NCBI RefSeq assembly: GCF_012958305.1
Contig: NZ_JABBYO010000002.1
Location: 1-64,000 of the forward strand
DNA: 64,000 nt
Direction: 5' to 3'
Source: Tautonia rosea
GTDB taxonomy: Bacteria; Planctomycetota; Planctomycetia; Isosphaerales; Isosphaeraceae
The notes under the pieces were generated by a model, which worked only from the letters and a program-made list of their open reading frames with translations, was not told where the DNA came from and ran no database searches. Positions within the stretch are counted from its first letter, which is position 1. Each line of letters opens with the position of its first letter. A program made the translations under genes and the position numbers. This document shows positions 9,355 through 18,505 of the stretch, one piece after another.

Positions 9355-10569
9355 TTACGCGGGCTTGCCGGGCCCTGGGGGTGGGAACGCCTCGGGATGG
9401 GAGGAGGCCCAGAGGGACAGTCGACGGGTCGCCCCGGTGCGGGGCAGGGGATCGAGATCGGCGATCGAACGCCACTCGACGGCCGAGAGGCCGGGGCCTG
9501 GCGTCGGAGCGCCGCCGAGAGGAGCTGCGGCCATCGCTGAGAGAGTGACGCGGTGCTTGGTCACGGCGTATCGGATCGTATGCAACGGTTCGCCAAGTGC
9601 CAGGGAGATGCCGGTCAGGTGACGGAAGCGAAGGTCGAGCGGATCGACGAGCCCGACTGCGGAGCCTCTCCCCGCCGGATCAACCCCCGATTGATGGACG
9701 GTCGGGAACTCCCAGAACCCTTCCCAGAGGCGGCCGGCCGCGCGTTGGACGACAAGAAACCGACCCTGATCGTCGACGGCCAGCACGCAGGTTTCCGCCA
9801 CCTCAAGGGGCGGGATTGGCGCCGATCGCTTCGGCAACTCGTCTTGCATCCCTTCGCGACGGGCAAGGCAGGAGTCGGCCACCGGGCAGGCCAGGCATCG
9901 CGGAGATCGAGGGGTGCAGACGGTCGCACCGAGGTCCATGATCGCCTGATTAAACCGGCCAGGGTGGTTCGGCGGGACGATCCGGGCGGCCGCCTTCCAG
10001 AGCCTGGCTTGGGAGTTCGTGGAGCGAAGATCCTCAGTCCAGCGGAGCCATCGGGCGAGGACGCGCTGGCTGTTTGCCTCCAAAATCGGCTCGGGGAGGT
10101 CGAAGGCGATCGAGGCAACAGCGCCGGCGATGTAGCGTCCGACCCCCGGAAGACGCCGCAAGGCCTCAGGGTCGCCGGGGACCTGGCCGTCGTGCTGTTC
10201 GACGATTACCCGAGCCGCCTGCTGGAGCAAGCGGGCCCTCCGGTAGTAGCCAAGCCCCTCCCAGGCCTTGAGCACGTCGGCCTCGTCGGCCGAAGCGAGG
10301 GCGTTGGGGGTAGGGAACCGGGACAGAAACCGCTCGAAGAAGGGACCGGCGGCGGCAACGGTCGTTTGAACGAGCATGACCTCGGAGACGAGGACCTTGA
10401 AGGGGTCACGGTCTCGTCTCCAGGGAAGATCGGCACGACCCTCGCGATCGTACCAGTCGAGCAAGGCTCGGCGGACGCTTGCAAGCCAGGTGGGGTCGAG
10501 GTCGGGCTCGGGATTGTCCGGATCGTCCGATGCGGGATCGGGTCGTTGCAATCGTTCTGATCGGTGCAT
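9355..10569 (-). CDS. mutY: A/G-specific adenine glycosylase (MutY-like)
   Basis: The 404-residue protein has a HhH-GPD glycosylase domain (about residues 30-240) and a C-terminal NUDIX-like MutT domain (about 250-395) that in MutY recognises 8-oxoguanine. SEVMLVQTTV carries the catalytic Glu (residue 63), and the helix-hairpin-helix reads LPGVGRYIAGAV. The iron-sulfur ligands Cys218, 225, 228 and 234 are spaced C-x6-C-x2-C-x5-C as in E. coli. The second catalytic acid, Asp138 of E. coli (ILDGNVKRV), is Glu164 here (ILEANSQRV). MutY removes adenine mispaired with 8-oxoG. The substitution is conservative but occupies the key position, so activity should be tested. The gene stands alone. Confidence 0.9.
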   Translation of the reverse strand: MHRSERLQRPDPASDDPDNPEPDLDPTWLASVRRALLDWYDREGRADLPWRRDRDPFKVLVSEVMLVQTTVAAAGPFFERFLSRFPTPNALASADEADVLKAWEGLGYYRRARLLQQAARVIVEQHDGQVPGDPEALRRLPGVGRYIAGAVASIAFDLPEPILEANSQRVLARWLRWTEDLRSTNSQARLWKAAARIVPPNHPGRFNQAIMDLGATVCTPRSPRCLACPVADSCLARREGMQDELPKRSAPIPPLEVAETCVLAVDDQGRFLVVQRAAGRLWEGFWEFPTVHQSGVDPAGRGSAVGLVDPLDLRFRHLTGISLALGEPLHTIRYAVTKHRVTLSAMAAAPLGGAPTPGPGLSAVEWRSIADLDPLPRTGATRRLSLWASSHPEAFPPPGPGKPA

Positions 10570-11052
10570 AAAGACAAATCCTTGTTCTCGGACATTGACG
10601 TGAAACGTTCCTCATCCGACGTTGACCAGAGTCACGCAACTCGCGACCGGGCGGCGATCAGAGTCGGACAAAGGAGGAGGTGTCCCGCGTGAGGAAAGGG
10701 GGGTAAAAACAGGTCCAGATGCGGATATGGCAAAATTCGACGATCATTCGGATTTATTCGAAGACGAAGCGGCGTCGGCGTCGTAAATCTCAGGTACAGG
10801 ACGTGATAAGTCATCGTGGAAAGAGCCAAAAAAGACAAGAGTTGGAATTCAGACCCAAAACCGGCAATAAAAAGCAGCTATTCCGCAAACTTTTCCTTGA
10901 CGGCCCAGATTATGGGTTCATAGTTGAGGTGCAGGGAGGTGAGCGTTCGGGCGGGCGGCCGAAGCGAACTCGATGACGAGCGCGAGAGTTGGCCGCAGGA
11001 TCCCGAGGGAGTTTGCCGAAGCTGGCAACAATTCTCACCGGAACATTCCACG
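10570..11052. other. Intergenic region with A/T-rich centre
   Basis: This gap of 483 bases separates divergent genes: mutY reads left and the next gene reads right. The part from about 10720 to 10920 is noticeably richer in A and T than the surroundings, as expected for promoters of the two divergent units. I see no convincing gene or RNA. A TTGACG hexamer near 10898 could be a -35 element for the rightward gene, but no good -10 partner stands out. Confidence 0.35.
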
Positions 11053-11418
11053 ATGGTATCCTCTATAACCGATGCGCTCACCGGCAACGCGACTGCCGGT
11101 GAGGTGGAGCGGTTGATTGGCCTCGATGTCGAGGTGCGATCCGATCACGCTCCTGTGACTGATTTCCGGCGGCTGGTCCGTCTGGTCCACGATAACGAGC
11201 GGCTCCTGTCGGAGCTGGAAACGGTTCGGACAAAGATCCAGCAGGCCTGGATGTATTTGTCGGAACCGGGGAGCAATCCGACCCTGGCGATGACCCACCT
11301 GGAACGGCTTCGGATGAAGCGTTCGGCATTGCTTGCGCACCTCAGGTCCAACCGGATCGAAGCGCGGCTTCTGGTTGGCAAGGCGGTGCCGGACGACGAA
11401 CAGATTGAATTAAATTGA
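11053..11418 (+). CDS. Small coiled-coil hypothetical protein upstream of the sigma factor
   Basis: This protein of about 121 residues has no family that I recognise. It is cytoplasmic and largely helical: residues 35-110 form two charged helices with Leu/Ile heptads (LVRLVHDNERLLSELETV and MTHLERLRMKRSALLAHL). The ATG at 11053 is chosen as the first Met; longer in-frame starts to the left add only low-complexity codons. It lies 61 bases before a sigma-factor reading frame and about 850 bases before a CsrA-like gene, all on the same strand. A regulatory or anti-sigma-like role would be a guess from position only. Confidence 0.65.
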   Translation: MVSSITDALTGNATAGEVERLIGLDVEVRSDHAPVTDFRRLVRLVHDNERLLSELETVRTKIQQAWMYLSEPGSNPTLAMTHLERLRMKRSALLAHLRSNRIEARLLVGKAVPDDEQIELN

Positions 11419-11479
11419 CTTCAATACGTGGCTGTACTTGAGACATCAGCTTGGCACCTTCAACTGACGGAGAGACGCC

Positions 11480-11557
11480 GTGTACCAGGAGAAACCCCGC
11501 AAGCAACGCCCTCCGCTCACTGAGGATCAGCAGCGGCTGGCCGTGAAGTAATTGCCG
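11480..11557 (+). other. In-frame 5' extension of the sigma factor gene, interrupted by TAA
   Basis: A GTG at 11480, preceded by GGAGA with a suitable spacer, opens 23 sense codons ending in LTEDQQRLAVK. A TAA stop follows at 11549-11551, and then the sigma factor continues in the same frame with LPMARSLARPF. The 11 residues before the stop look like the start of sigma region 2.1, so this appears to be the true N-terminus of the downstream protein cut off by a single nonsense codon. TAC or TAT there would give the natural-looking KYLPMA. The frame is closed by a TGA upstream of the GTG at 11465, so no longer protein is possible. Confidence 0.6.
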
Positions 11558-12100
11558 ATGGCCCGATCGCTGGCTCGGCCGTTCAAGGAGCAGTTTCCGG
11601 ATATCTGGGAGGAGTTCGAGTCGGCGGCCTGCCTGGCTCTGGTCGAGGCGGCCCGCGCGTTCGAACCTAGTCGAGCCGTGAAGTTCTCGACCTTTGCCCG
11701 GCAACGCATCTCGGGAGGGTTGCGAGACGTTCGCCGCGAGCGGATCCTTCGAAGCCGGAACGAATGCCAGCTGGCGGACGGTGCCGAGAGCGCCTATTCG
11801 ATGATCACCGAGGTCCCCGGGGAAGGCCAGCCGATCGGGGCCGAACTGGAGGCTGTTGAGGCCGTCGAAACCTGGCTGAAAAAGCTGCCCCGCCAGCATG
11901 CCGAAACCTGCCGGATGATCTACCTGGAAGAGAAGACCCACGCCGAGGTCGCTCAACGACTGGGGTTCTCTCCGTCTCGGATCACCTACATCCACCTTGA
12001 GGCGCTCGCCATTCTTGGTGGCACCTGGGCACCGGGCACCCGCCCGCTGCCGCCCGCCCCCCGACGACGAGGACGACCCCGTCGGGCCATCTTTGCCTGA
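11558..12100 (+). CDS. Sigma-70 family RNA polymerase sigma factor, N-terminus separated by an in-frame stop
   Basis: The 181 codons from ATG 11558 (or TTG 11552) encode sigma region 2 (ARSLARPFKEQFP to RQRISGGLRDVRRER, about residues 1-62) and a region 4 HTH (LKKLPRQHAETCRMIYL to FSPSRITYIHLEAL, about 105-155). A basic Pro/Arg-rich tail follows. The family normally has about 20 more residues at the N-terminus. Those residues are present upstream in the same frame but are cut off by TAA at 11549. Possible explanations are a recent nonsense mutation, reinitiation at TTG/ATG just after the stop, readthrough, or a sequencing error. It sits between a small coiled-coil gene and a CsrA-like gene. 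Confidence 0.7.
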   Translation: MARSLARPFKEQFPDIWEEFESAACLALVEAARAFEPSRAVKFSTFARQRISGGLRDVRRERILRSRNECQLADGAESAYSMITEVPGEGQPIGAELEAVEAVETWLKKLPRQHAETCRMIYLEEKTHAEVAQRLGFSPSRITYIHLEALAILGGTWAPGTRPLPPAPRRRGRPRRAIFA

Positions 12101-12260
12101 GGATCGAATGTCCCTGATGCCAGGCCGGTCGCGATCGGTGCCGGTCGGGATCGCCGTCTGAGCATGTTCACGGTTTTTTAAAAACGCGTTCGAAGAAACG
12201 ACGTACGTACCTGGATTCGCAGACTTGGTTCCGCACATCGAATGAACAAAGGACAAAACC

Positions 12261-12593
12261 ATGTTGGTCTTGAAGCGCAAAGAGGGTCAATGGGTCGAGA
12301 TCATTCACCGTTCTGGAGACGTGATCCGACTCCGTGTTTACGACATTCAGGCTGCCGCGGGAGTGCCGAGCCGTACCAATCTCGCCTTTGACGACGCCGC
12401 GAGGAACTTCGAAATCCGACGTCCCGAGCGCCGGATGACCCCCACGAAATCTGAACCTGACGCAACCGAGCACCCTGAGCCCCACCTTGAGGCGTCGCAG
12501 GTGTTCGTTGCAGAAGCCCCCCTTGTCATCGTTCCTGAGGTGGGGTTGAGTGTCGAGGGAGCGATCCAGGAGGCCCCCGTCGAAGCCCACTGA
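12261..12593 (+). CDS. CsrA-like carbon storage regulator homologue with C-terminal extension
   Basis: The 110-residue protein begins MLVLKRKEGQWVEI, matching the start of CsrA/RsmA proteins (MLVL-[ST]-RK-x-G-E). The first 45 residues have the CsrA strand pattern but lack the usual GG-x-VRLGV core; the sequence there reads VIRLRVYDIQAAAGVPS. Residues 50-110 are an acidic, Pro-rich tail absent from normal CsrA of about 60-70 residues. CsrA binds GGA motifs in mRNA leaders. Whether this variant binds RNA is unclear because the canonical binding strand is altered. It follows a sigma-70 gene on the same strand and is followed by a GC-rich hairpin. Confidence 0.7.
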   Translation: MLVLKRKEGQWVEIIHRSGDVIRLRVYDIQAAAGVPSRTNLAFDDAARNFEIRRPERRMTPTKSEPDATEHPEPHLEASQVFVAEAPLVIVPEVGLSVEGAIQEAPVEAH

Positions 12594-12639
12594 TGTCGGA
12601 CCAGTTCCCAGGTCTATCCACTCCATTTCTTGAAATGAG

Positions 12640-12680
12640 GCCCCCACATCGACCCGAAACCGGGACGGTGTGGGGGCTTG
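12640..12680 (+). terminator. Hairpin between convergent genes, probable terminator
   Basis: A nine-base perfect stem, GCCCCCACA at 12640 and TGTGGGGGC at 12669-12677, encloses a loop of about 20 bases that can pair further. It is followed by CTT rather than a long T run. It lies 47 bases after the CsrA-like gene and 57 bases before the end of the opposing sulfatase-like gene, so it may stop transcription from both sides. Confidence 0.6.
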
Positions 12681-12736
12681 AGCGTGTTCACGAGGGCAGG
12701 GAGCGTCGCATGGATCTGGGTACCCGGGCGCGATGC

Positions 12737-14251
12737 TCAGGCCGGAGGAGGGAAGAGGGCGACGTCGCGGAGGGGGAGGACCTGGGAGAAGTCGTCGCGC
12801 TCCACGGCGGCCACGAAGCGGCGGAGGACGAGTTCAAGGTGCTCGATTAGTTCCGGGTTCCGCTCCGACACGTCGTTCTGATCCCATCGGTCCTCGGGCT
12901 TGCGGTAGAGTTCGACGGAGCGAGGAGGGTCGTCGGGGTCAGCCTCGACGGGGAGGACCAGGTGCCAGTAGTGGGAGCGGAGCGCGAACTCCTCGACATC
13001 CATTCCCAAGCAGGCGAAGTCGCGGAGCTTGGTGACGCGTCCCTGGATCAAGGCCAGCAGGTCGTGCCCGTGGATTGGCGGTTGCTCGGTATCGAACGGG
13101 GATGTGTTGGCGTTGAGGGCCGCGAGGATCGTCGGGAGCAGGTCGACAGACTGCACGATGGCCTGGTGGCGTGATCCGCCTCGATCGCCGCCCGGCAGGC
13201 GGAGAATCAAGGGGGTGTGCACCAGTTCCTCATACAGCCACGGTCGAAACCGACGGACGAAGCCGTGCTCTCCGAGGGGTTCGCCCTGATCGGAGGTGAA
13301 GATGATCAACGAGTCGTCGAGCCGGCCGAGGCGTTTCAGGTGGTCGAACAAGAGGCCGAGCTGACGGTCGAGCGCGGTGACAACTCCGGCGTAGGTGCGA
13401 CGGAGGCGGTAGAGTTCCTCCTCGGAGATCACTTCCCCGACCGGCCCGGGGGGCACGTCGATCAAGGGGGCGACCTCGTCGAGGAACAGGTCCTCGGCGT
13501 CGTCGTCTCCGTCGGAGTCCTCGTCGATCAGGTCTCCTTCGTCACCGGCCTCGAAGTCGTCGGGCTCGACGGCGATGTAGCGGTCGCGATCGGCGGGAGG
13601 AGGATCCCAGGGGCCGTGCGGGCTGAACAGGTCGAGCCAGAGCACGAAGGGAGTTGTCTCGTTGGCCGATCGGTCGAGCCAGTCGATCGCGGCCCGGATG
13701 GCGCGGCCGGAACCGGCGTTCTCCTCGGTGTTGAGCTTCAGGGCGGTTCGGTTGCGGAGGTACTGCTCCCAGCGGAGGGTCCAGAGTTCCCGGTCGGGAT
13801 CGTCTTCCGGAGGCAGTCGGAGGCCCGGCTCGTCGGCGATCGAGACGCCGGAGGCGCGGGGGTCGTCGGGCAGGATATACGGGTCGTACCCTTGCCCTCG
13901 GACCCAGACGACCTCGTCGAATCCTCGGCCGAAGCCGTGCCCGGCCTGGCGGAGCATGGGCACGTCGGAGATCAAGGCCGACCGGACGCCGCGATCGTAA
14001 AGCAGGTCGGGCAGGATCGGTTCGTCGGCGCGAAGGGGAGTCCACCCCTGGTCGGGGTCGGGGAACCCGTAGCGGCCGGTCCACCAACTGCGACGCGTCG
14101 GCAGGGTGGTGAGGTTTTCGGGGTAGTGGTGATCGAAGACCACTCCCTCGCTCGCCAGGCGATCGAGGTTTGGCGTCTCAATCCAGGGGTTTCCGTAGGG
14201 GCCGAGAAACCCGAGGTGCAGACCATTGCAGGCGATGACGATGACGTTCAT
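12737..14251 (-). CDS. Sulfatase-fold protein lacking the formylglycine cysteine
   Basis: The 504-residue protein has the alkaline phosphatase/sulfatase fold. The N-terminal strand is MNVIVIACNGLHLGFLGPYG, then ETPNLDRLASEGVVFDHHY, a late metal-site motif IIFTSDQGEPLGEHG, and the C-terminal LVHTPLILRLPGG. Two hallmark features differ. The Asp-Asp metal pair after the first strand is Cys8-Asn9, and the C-x-P-S-R formylglycine site reads T49-L-P-T-R, with Thr in place of Cys or Ser. It may therefore be a Thr-nucleophile phosphodiesterase-like enzyme or a non-catalytic paralogue. An Asp/Glu-rich insertion lies around residues 230-265. No signal peptide is seen, so it is probably cytoplasmic. Confidence 0.82.
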   Translation of the reverse strand: MNVIVIACNGLHLGFLGPYGNPWIETPNLDRLASEGVVFDHHYPENLTTLPTRRSWWTGRYGFPDPDQGWTPLRADEPILPDLLYDRGVRSALISDVPMLRQAGHGFGRGFDEVVWVRGQGYDPYILPDDPRASGVSIADEPGLRLPPEDDPDRELWTLRWEQYLRNRTALKLNTEENAGSGRAIRAAIDWLDRSANETTPFVLWLDLFSPHGPWDPPPADRDRYIAVEPDDFEAGDEGDLIDEDSDGDDDAEDLFLDEVAPLIDVPPGPVGEVISEEELYRLRRTYAGVVTALDRQLGLLFDHLKRLGRLDDSLIIFTSDQGEPLGEHGFVRRFRPWLYEELVHTPLILRLPGGDRGGSRHQAIVQSVDLLPTILAALNANTSPFDTEQPPIHGHDLLALIQGRVTKLRDFACLGMDVEEFALRSHYWHLVLPVEADPDDPPRSVELYRKPEDRWDQNDVSERNPELIEHLELVLRRFVAAVERDDFSQVLPLRDVALFPPPA

Positions 14252-14332
14252 GCCGCTGATTGTAGCGTCTGGCCCCGCTGGGAGCGAAGAGGGCTCGGGC
14301 GGCCGGGAGTGATCCTCGCCCGTCAGACGCGG

Positions 14333-15430
14333 TCAGCGTTCCCGGATCACACGAAAGCCGAGTTCGGGGAAGGTCTCGATGCCGGTGTCGCGTACTCCGA
14401 CGCCAAACTGGACCCGGTAGTGTTCACCGATGTCCCAGTGGAACTGGGGCATGATGAGGATGTCTCCGGACCCGACGAAGTTGCGGGCGATGTTGGTTTC
14501 GACCCCGACCAGGAAACGCTCGGTCACGTCGTAGAAGACGCTGAGGTTGACCAGCATGTCGAGCCCTCGGCGGGGAGCAATGTCATCAAACGGGAAGACC
14601 AGTTGCCCGGCGTTGAAGCCGAACATGCCGAAGAGGCTCCATTTCTGATCGAGTCGAAGCCCGGCCAGGTACAGGACCGCGATCGACACCCGGTTGTCGT
14701 TGAAGTCGTGTTGCAGGATTCCCTGGATGCCGTGGATGAAGGCGTCGTCGAAGGCGGTGCCGAAGGTGTACTGCGCGGCGTATTTCGCCGCCTCGATGTG
14801 GGTGTTGAAGATCGGCAGCTCAAATTCAAGGGCGAAGCCGTCGAACAGCGCGTATTCGATTTCCGGGGCCCATTCGTAACGGGTTCGGCCATCACCCCGG
14901 AAGGGGACGAGGTTCAGGACGTTGACCTCCAACTCCCCGCGACGGGCACCAAGACCGCGGACGAGGTCGAAGACCATCGGCTCGGGAATCCGAGGGCCGT
15001 CTCGATACCCGATGTCCTCGACCATCGATGGCGAAGGAGATTGCAGATACGAGATCGGCGGATCGGCCACTATCCCAGGCGTGGGAACCGTGTCCGGTGG
15101 GAAGACGCCGAATTCGCTTCCGGACCATGGTCGGGGGGCCGCGAGGGCTGGGCGATCGAAGTAGGCACCGAGAACGGTCGGAGGGGGCGTGGTTGCGTCG
15201 TAAAAGGACGAGAGATCCGGGGGCAGGGCCTCGGGTAAGAGTCCTCCGACCTGATCCGGGGCGATCTCAGGGTCGATGCCGGGAGCAATCAATGAAGGGT
15301 GGAGCGGAAGACGCTCGTCTCCCAGATCATCGGCCGTGGTGGTGGCGATCGGGACGATCAGGACGAGGATTCCGAGCCAGACCGCAATGCCTCGGAACAC
15401 CGATCGGCGGGACTTGGACGACAACGCCAA
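14333..15430 (-). CDS. Predicted outer-membrane beta-barrel protein
   Basis: The 365-residue protein has an N-terminal hydrophobic leader (about residues 14-32, GIAVWLGILVLIVPIATTTA). A Pro-rich linker of about 110 residues follows, and then a C-terminal region of alternating amphipathic strands with aromatic girdle residues. Examples are LEVNVLNLVPF, YEWAPEIEYALFDGFALEFELPIF and FLVGVETNIARNFV. The last strand ends FPELGFRVIRER. This pattern fits an outer-membrane barrel of the transporter or MetA-like type, but no named family is certain. It lies 81 bases upstream of the sulfatase-like gene on the same strand. Confidence 0.7.
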   Translation of the reverse strand: MALSSKSRRSVFRGIAVWLGILVLIVPIATTTADDLGDERLPLHPSLIAPGIDPEIAPDQVGGLLPEALPPDLSSFYDATTPPPTVLGAYFDRPALAAPRPWSGSEFGVFPPDTVPTPGIVADPPISYLQSPSPSMVEDIGYRDGPRIPEPMVFDLVRGLGARRGELEVNVLNLVPFRGDGRTRYEWAPEIEYALFDGFALEFELPIFNTHIEAAKYAAQYTFGTAFDDAFIHGIQGILQHDFNDNRVSIAVLYLAGLRLDQKWSLFGMFGFNAGQLVFPFDDIAPRRGLDMLVNLSVFYDVTERFLVGVETNIARNFVGSGDILIMPQFHWDIGEHYRVQFGVGVRDTGIETFPELGFRVIRER

Positions 15431-15452
15431 CGGAGAGCCTCCCTCGAACCAG

Positions 15453-15572
15453 CTACGGCAGCTTTGGACAGGACATGCGGCCGAGGGTGAGCATCAAAAG
15501 AGGTGGCAGAATCAAGGCGATGCCCAGGGGAATGATCGCGAGGAGAGTAGCCCGGTTCGTTTGGGCTGTCAA
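15453..15572 (-). CDS. Possible very small membrane protein
   Basis: An in-frame stretch of 39 codons from a TTG at 15572 encodes one strongly hydrophobic segment, ATLLAIIPLGIALILPPL, ending in a short Cys-containing tail. It lies in the gap after the acyltransferase gene on the same strand. There is no good ribosome binding site, and the start is uncertain, so chance cannot be ruled out. The hydrophobic run in an otherwise GC-rich non-coding gap is the only support. Confidence 0.25.
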   Translation of the reverse strand: MTAQTNRATLLAIIPLGIALILPPLLMLTLGRMSCPKLP

Positions 15573-15588
15573 TTGCGATTGTTCATAC

Positions 15589-16353
15589 CTAAGCGTTCTC
15601 CTCAATTCGTTCGGTCGGAAGTTCCGCAAGGTCGATCGAGGGGAGGATCTCTCCTCGGGCAAGGGCGTCGATCACCGTTCGAGGGGCGTCGTTGACCCGA
15701 TCGCCGAGGGCCTTCTGGAGGTCGGCCGTCAGCGTGGTGATCGCCTTTTTGCGGGGCAAGGTCAGGTAGTCGGAAACCTGGATCGGAGGGCGGATTTCGA
15801 TGTCGGCCCTCGACCCGAACTTCAGGAGGCGATCCGAGTAGTTCAAGCGGATTGGCACGATTGTCAGGCGATTGTCCCCCAGATTCTCCTGCACCTGGAG
15901 CGAGATCCAGGCAGCCCCCGGCTTCAGTGGGTGAACCTCTCCGGGAGGAAGTCGGAAGATATTCCCCTCGGGGAAGATGACGAGCGACTGGCCCGATTCC
16001 AGAATTTCCCGGCAATGCTTCAAGGCCCCGGGGGTTGGGCGGTTGGTGTTGATCGGGAAGGCCCCCAGCCGACGAACAAACCAGCCTTGCAGGCCGTGAG
16101 CTACCTCATTGTGCGAGGTGAGGAACCGGAGCATCCGGAACTTGGGAGCCTTGCGATCGGCCTCGTAAAGCATCAAGGTATCCGACCGAGAGCGGTGCGT
16201 CGGGGCAAGGATCAGCGGCCCTTCCGACGGCAACCGGTCCGCATGATGCACGCGGACCCGGAAATAGCAGCGCAAGAAGAGCCAGTGAATCGGCCAGAGC
16301 AGTCCGATCAACCAGGGCGCAACGTAAGATCGGGGCGCATCGGCAGCGCTCAT
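15589..16353 (-). CDS. PlsC-type 1-acyl-glycerol-3-phosphate acyltransferase
   Basis: The protein of about 254 residues has a hydrophobic N-terminal helix (APWLIGLLWPIHWLFLRCYF). The PlsC signature follows: H-x4-D as THRSRSDTLML, then a region with VRRLGAFPI, and motif III FPEGNIFRLP. It transfers an acyl chain to a lysophospholipid, most likely 1-acyl-glycerol-3-phosphate in phospholipid synthesis, at the inner face of the cytoplasmic membrane. The ATG at 16353 starts MSAADAPRSYVAPW; the 26 codons further upstream look non-coding. The C-terminal 60 residues beyond the fold have no recognised motif. Confidence 0.88.
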   Translation of the reverse strand: MSAADAPRSYVAPWLIGLLWPIHWLFLRCYFRVRVHHADRLPSEGPLILAPTHRSRSDTLMLYEADRKAPKFRMLRFLTSHNEVAHGLQGWFVRRLGAFPINTNRPTPGALKHCREILESGQSLVIFPEGNIFRLPPGEVHPLKPGAAWISLQVQENLGDNRLTIVPIRLNYSDRLLKFGSRADIEIRPPIQVSDYLTLPRKKAITTLTADLQKALGDRVNDAPRTVIDALARGEILPSIDLAELPTERIEENA

Positions 16354-16962
16354 CGGCGGTCGGCTCCGTGGCCCGTTTCGAATCCCGTTGAGGGTCCCGA
16401 GGGCACAAGGGGGGAGTATGATGAACCTCAACCAGATACCTTACTCTGGAAATTGCCCGGCCGTCAGTGCCAATCGGGTTCCAGGCCCCGGTCCCGGAGG
16501 CAAGCTTGGCTGGCCCCAAGCCCTGAAAAACCCGTTGCGCTCGGTCCCCTTGGCCCTGTCGTGGACGTGGCAATTCTGTCGATCGGCCGGATCGTTCCGC
16601 CGCCGTCGAAGACGGTTGAACCCCTGGGGAATCGAGGCCGATTGCGGATGACCGGCGGCCTCGCTTGCTTCACCCCCGACCATGCTCTAGAATGGCTGAG
16701 TGATTCAACGGCGGGAGCCGTGTCGGGATTGCCTGCCAGGCGCGGCGTCGAGCGGACACCTACTTGATGGAGCGACCACCGCACGAGTGTTGACTGACGG
16801 TGGCACATCGTTCGACCGGACATCACCCGAATTCGGATCGGAACTCCGACCGGCATTCGTCGGTTCGAGGTTCCGAGCGTGCTCTGCCCGCCGAAAGCGA
16901 AGGCGGACTGGTCGCGTGTTCGTACCCTCTTTCCCTGACGCGATGCGACGAAAGGATCATGT
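16354..16962. other. Divergent intergenic region upstream of clpX
   Basis: This stretch of about 600 bases lies between the leftward acyltransferase gene and rightward clpX, so it should hold promoters for both. No reading frame here has convincing codon structure or a ribosome binding site, and I see no tRNA or clear repeat. The only clear signal is AAAGGA six bases before the clpX ATG. Confidence 0.4.
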
Positions 16963-18393
<1,431 letters not shown>

Positions 18394-18421
18394 GTTTTTG
18401 GCGGTTGCCACGGAATGTGAA

Positions 18422-18467
18422 GAAGGACGCGAACGGCCTGGCCCGATTCGCGTCCTTCGTTTTATTT
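18422..18467 (+). terminator. Rho-independent terminator of clpX
   Basis: A perfect 12-base stem, GAAGGACGCGAA at 18422-18433 and TTCGCGTCCTTC at 18447-18458, encloses a 13-base loop. It is followed by GTTTTATTT. It lies 29 bases after the clpX stop codon, and this is the clearest intrinsic terminator on the plus strand. The opposing trkA-like gene ends about 40 bases further on. Confidence 0.88.
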
Positions 18468-18505
18468 GATTACGTGAGGGAGATGCTGTCCGACTCGATG
18501 ACGGA

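Noticed and set aside
13217-15238. A 673-codon plus-strand frame opposite the sulfatase-like and beta-barrel genes
   Set aside because: It is antisense to two genes with clear protein features, and its translation is a Val/Gly/Glu-rich mirror without domain character.
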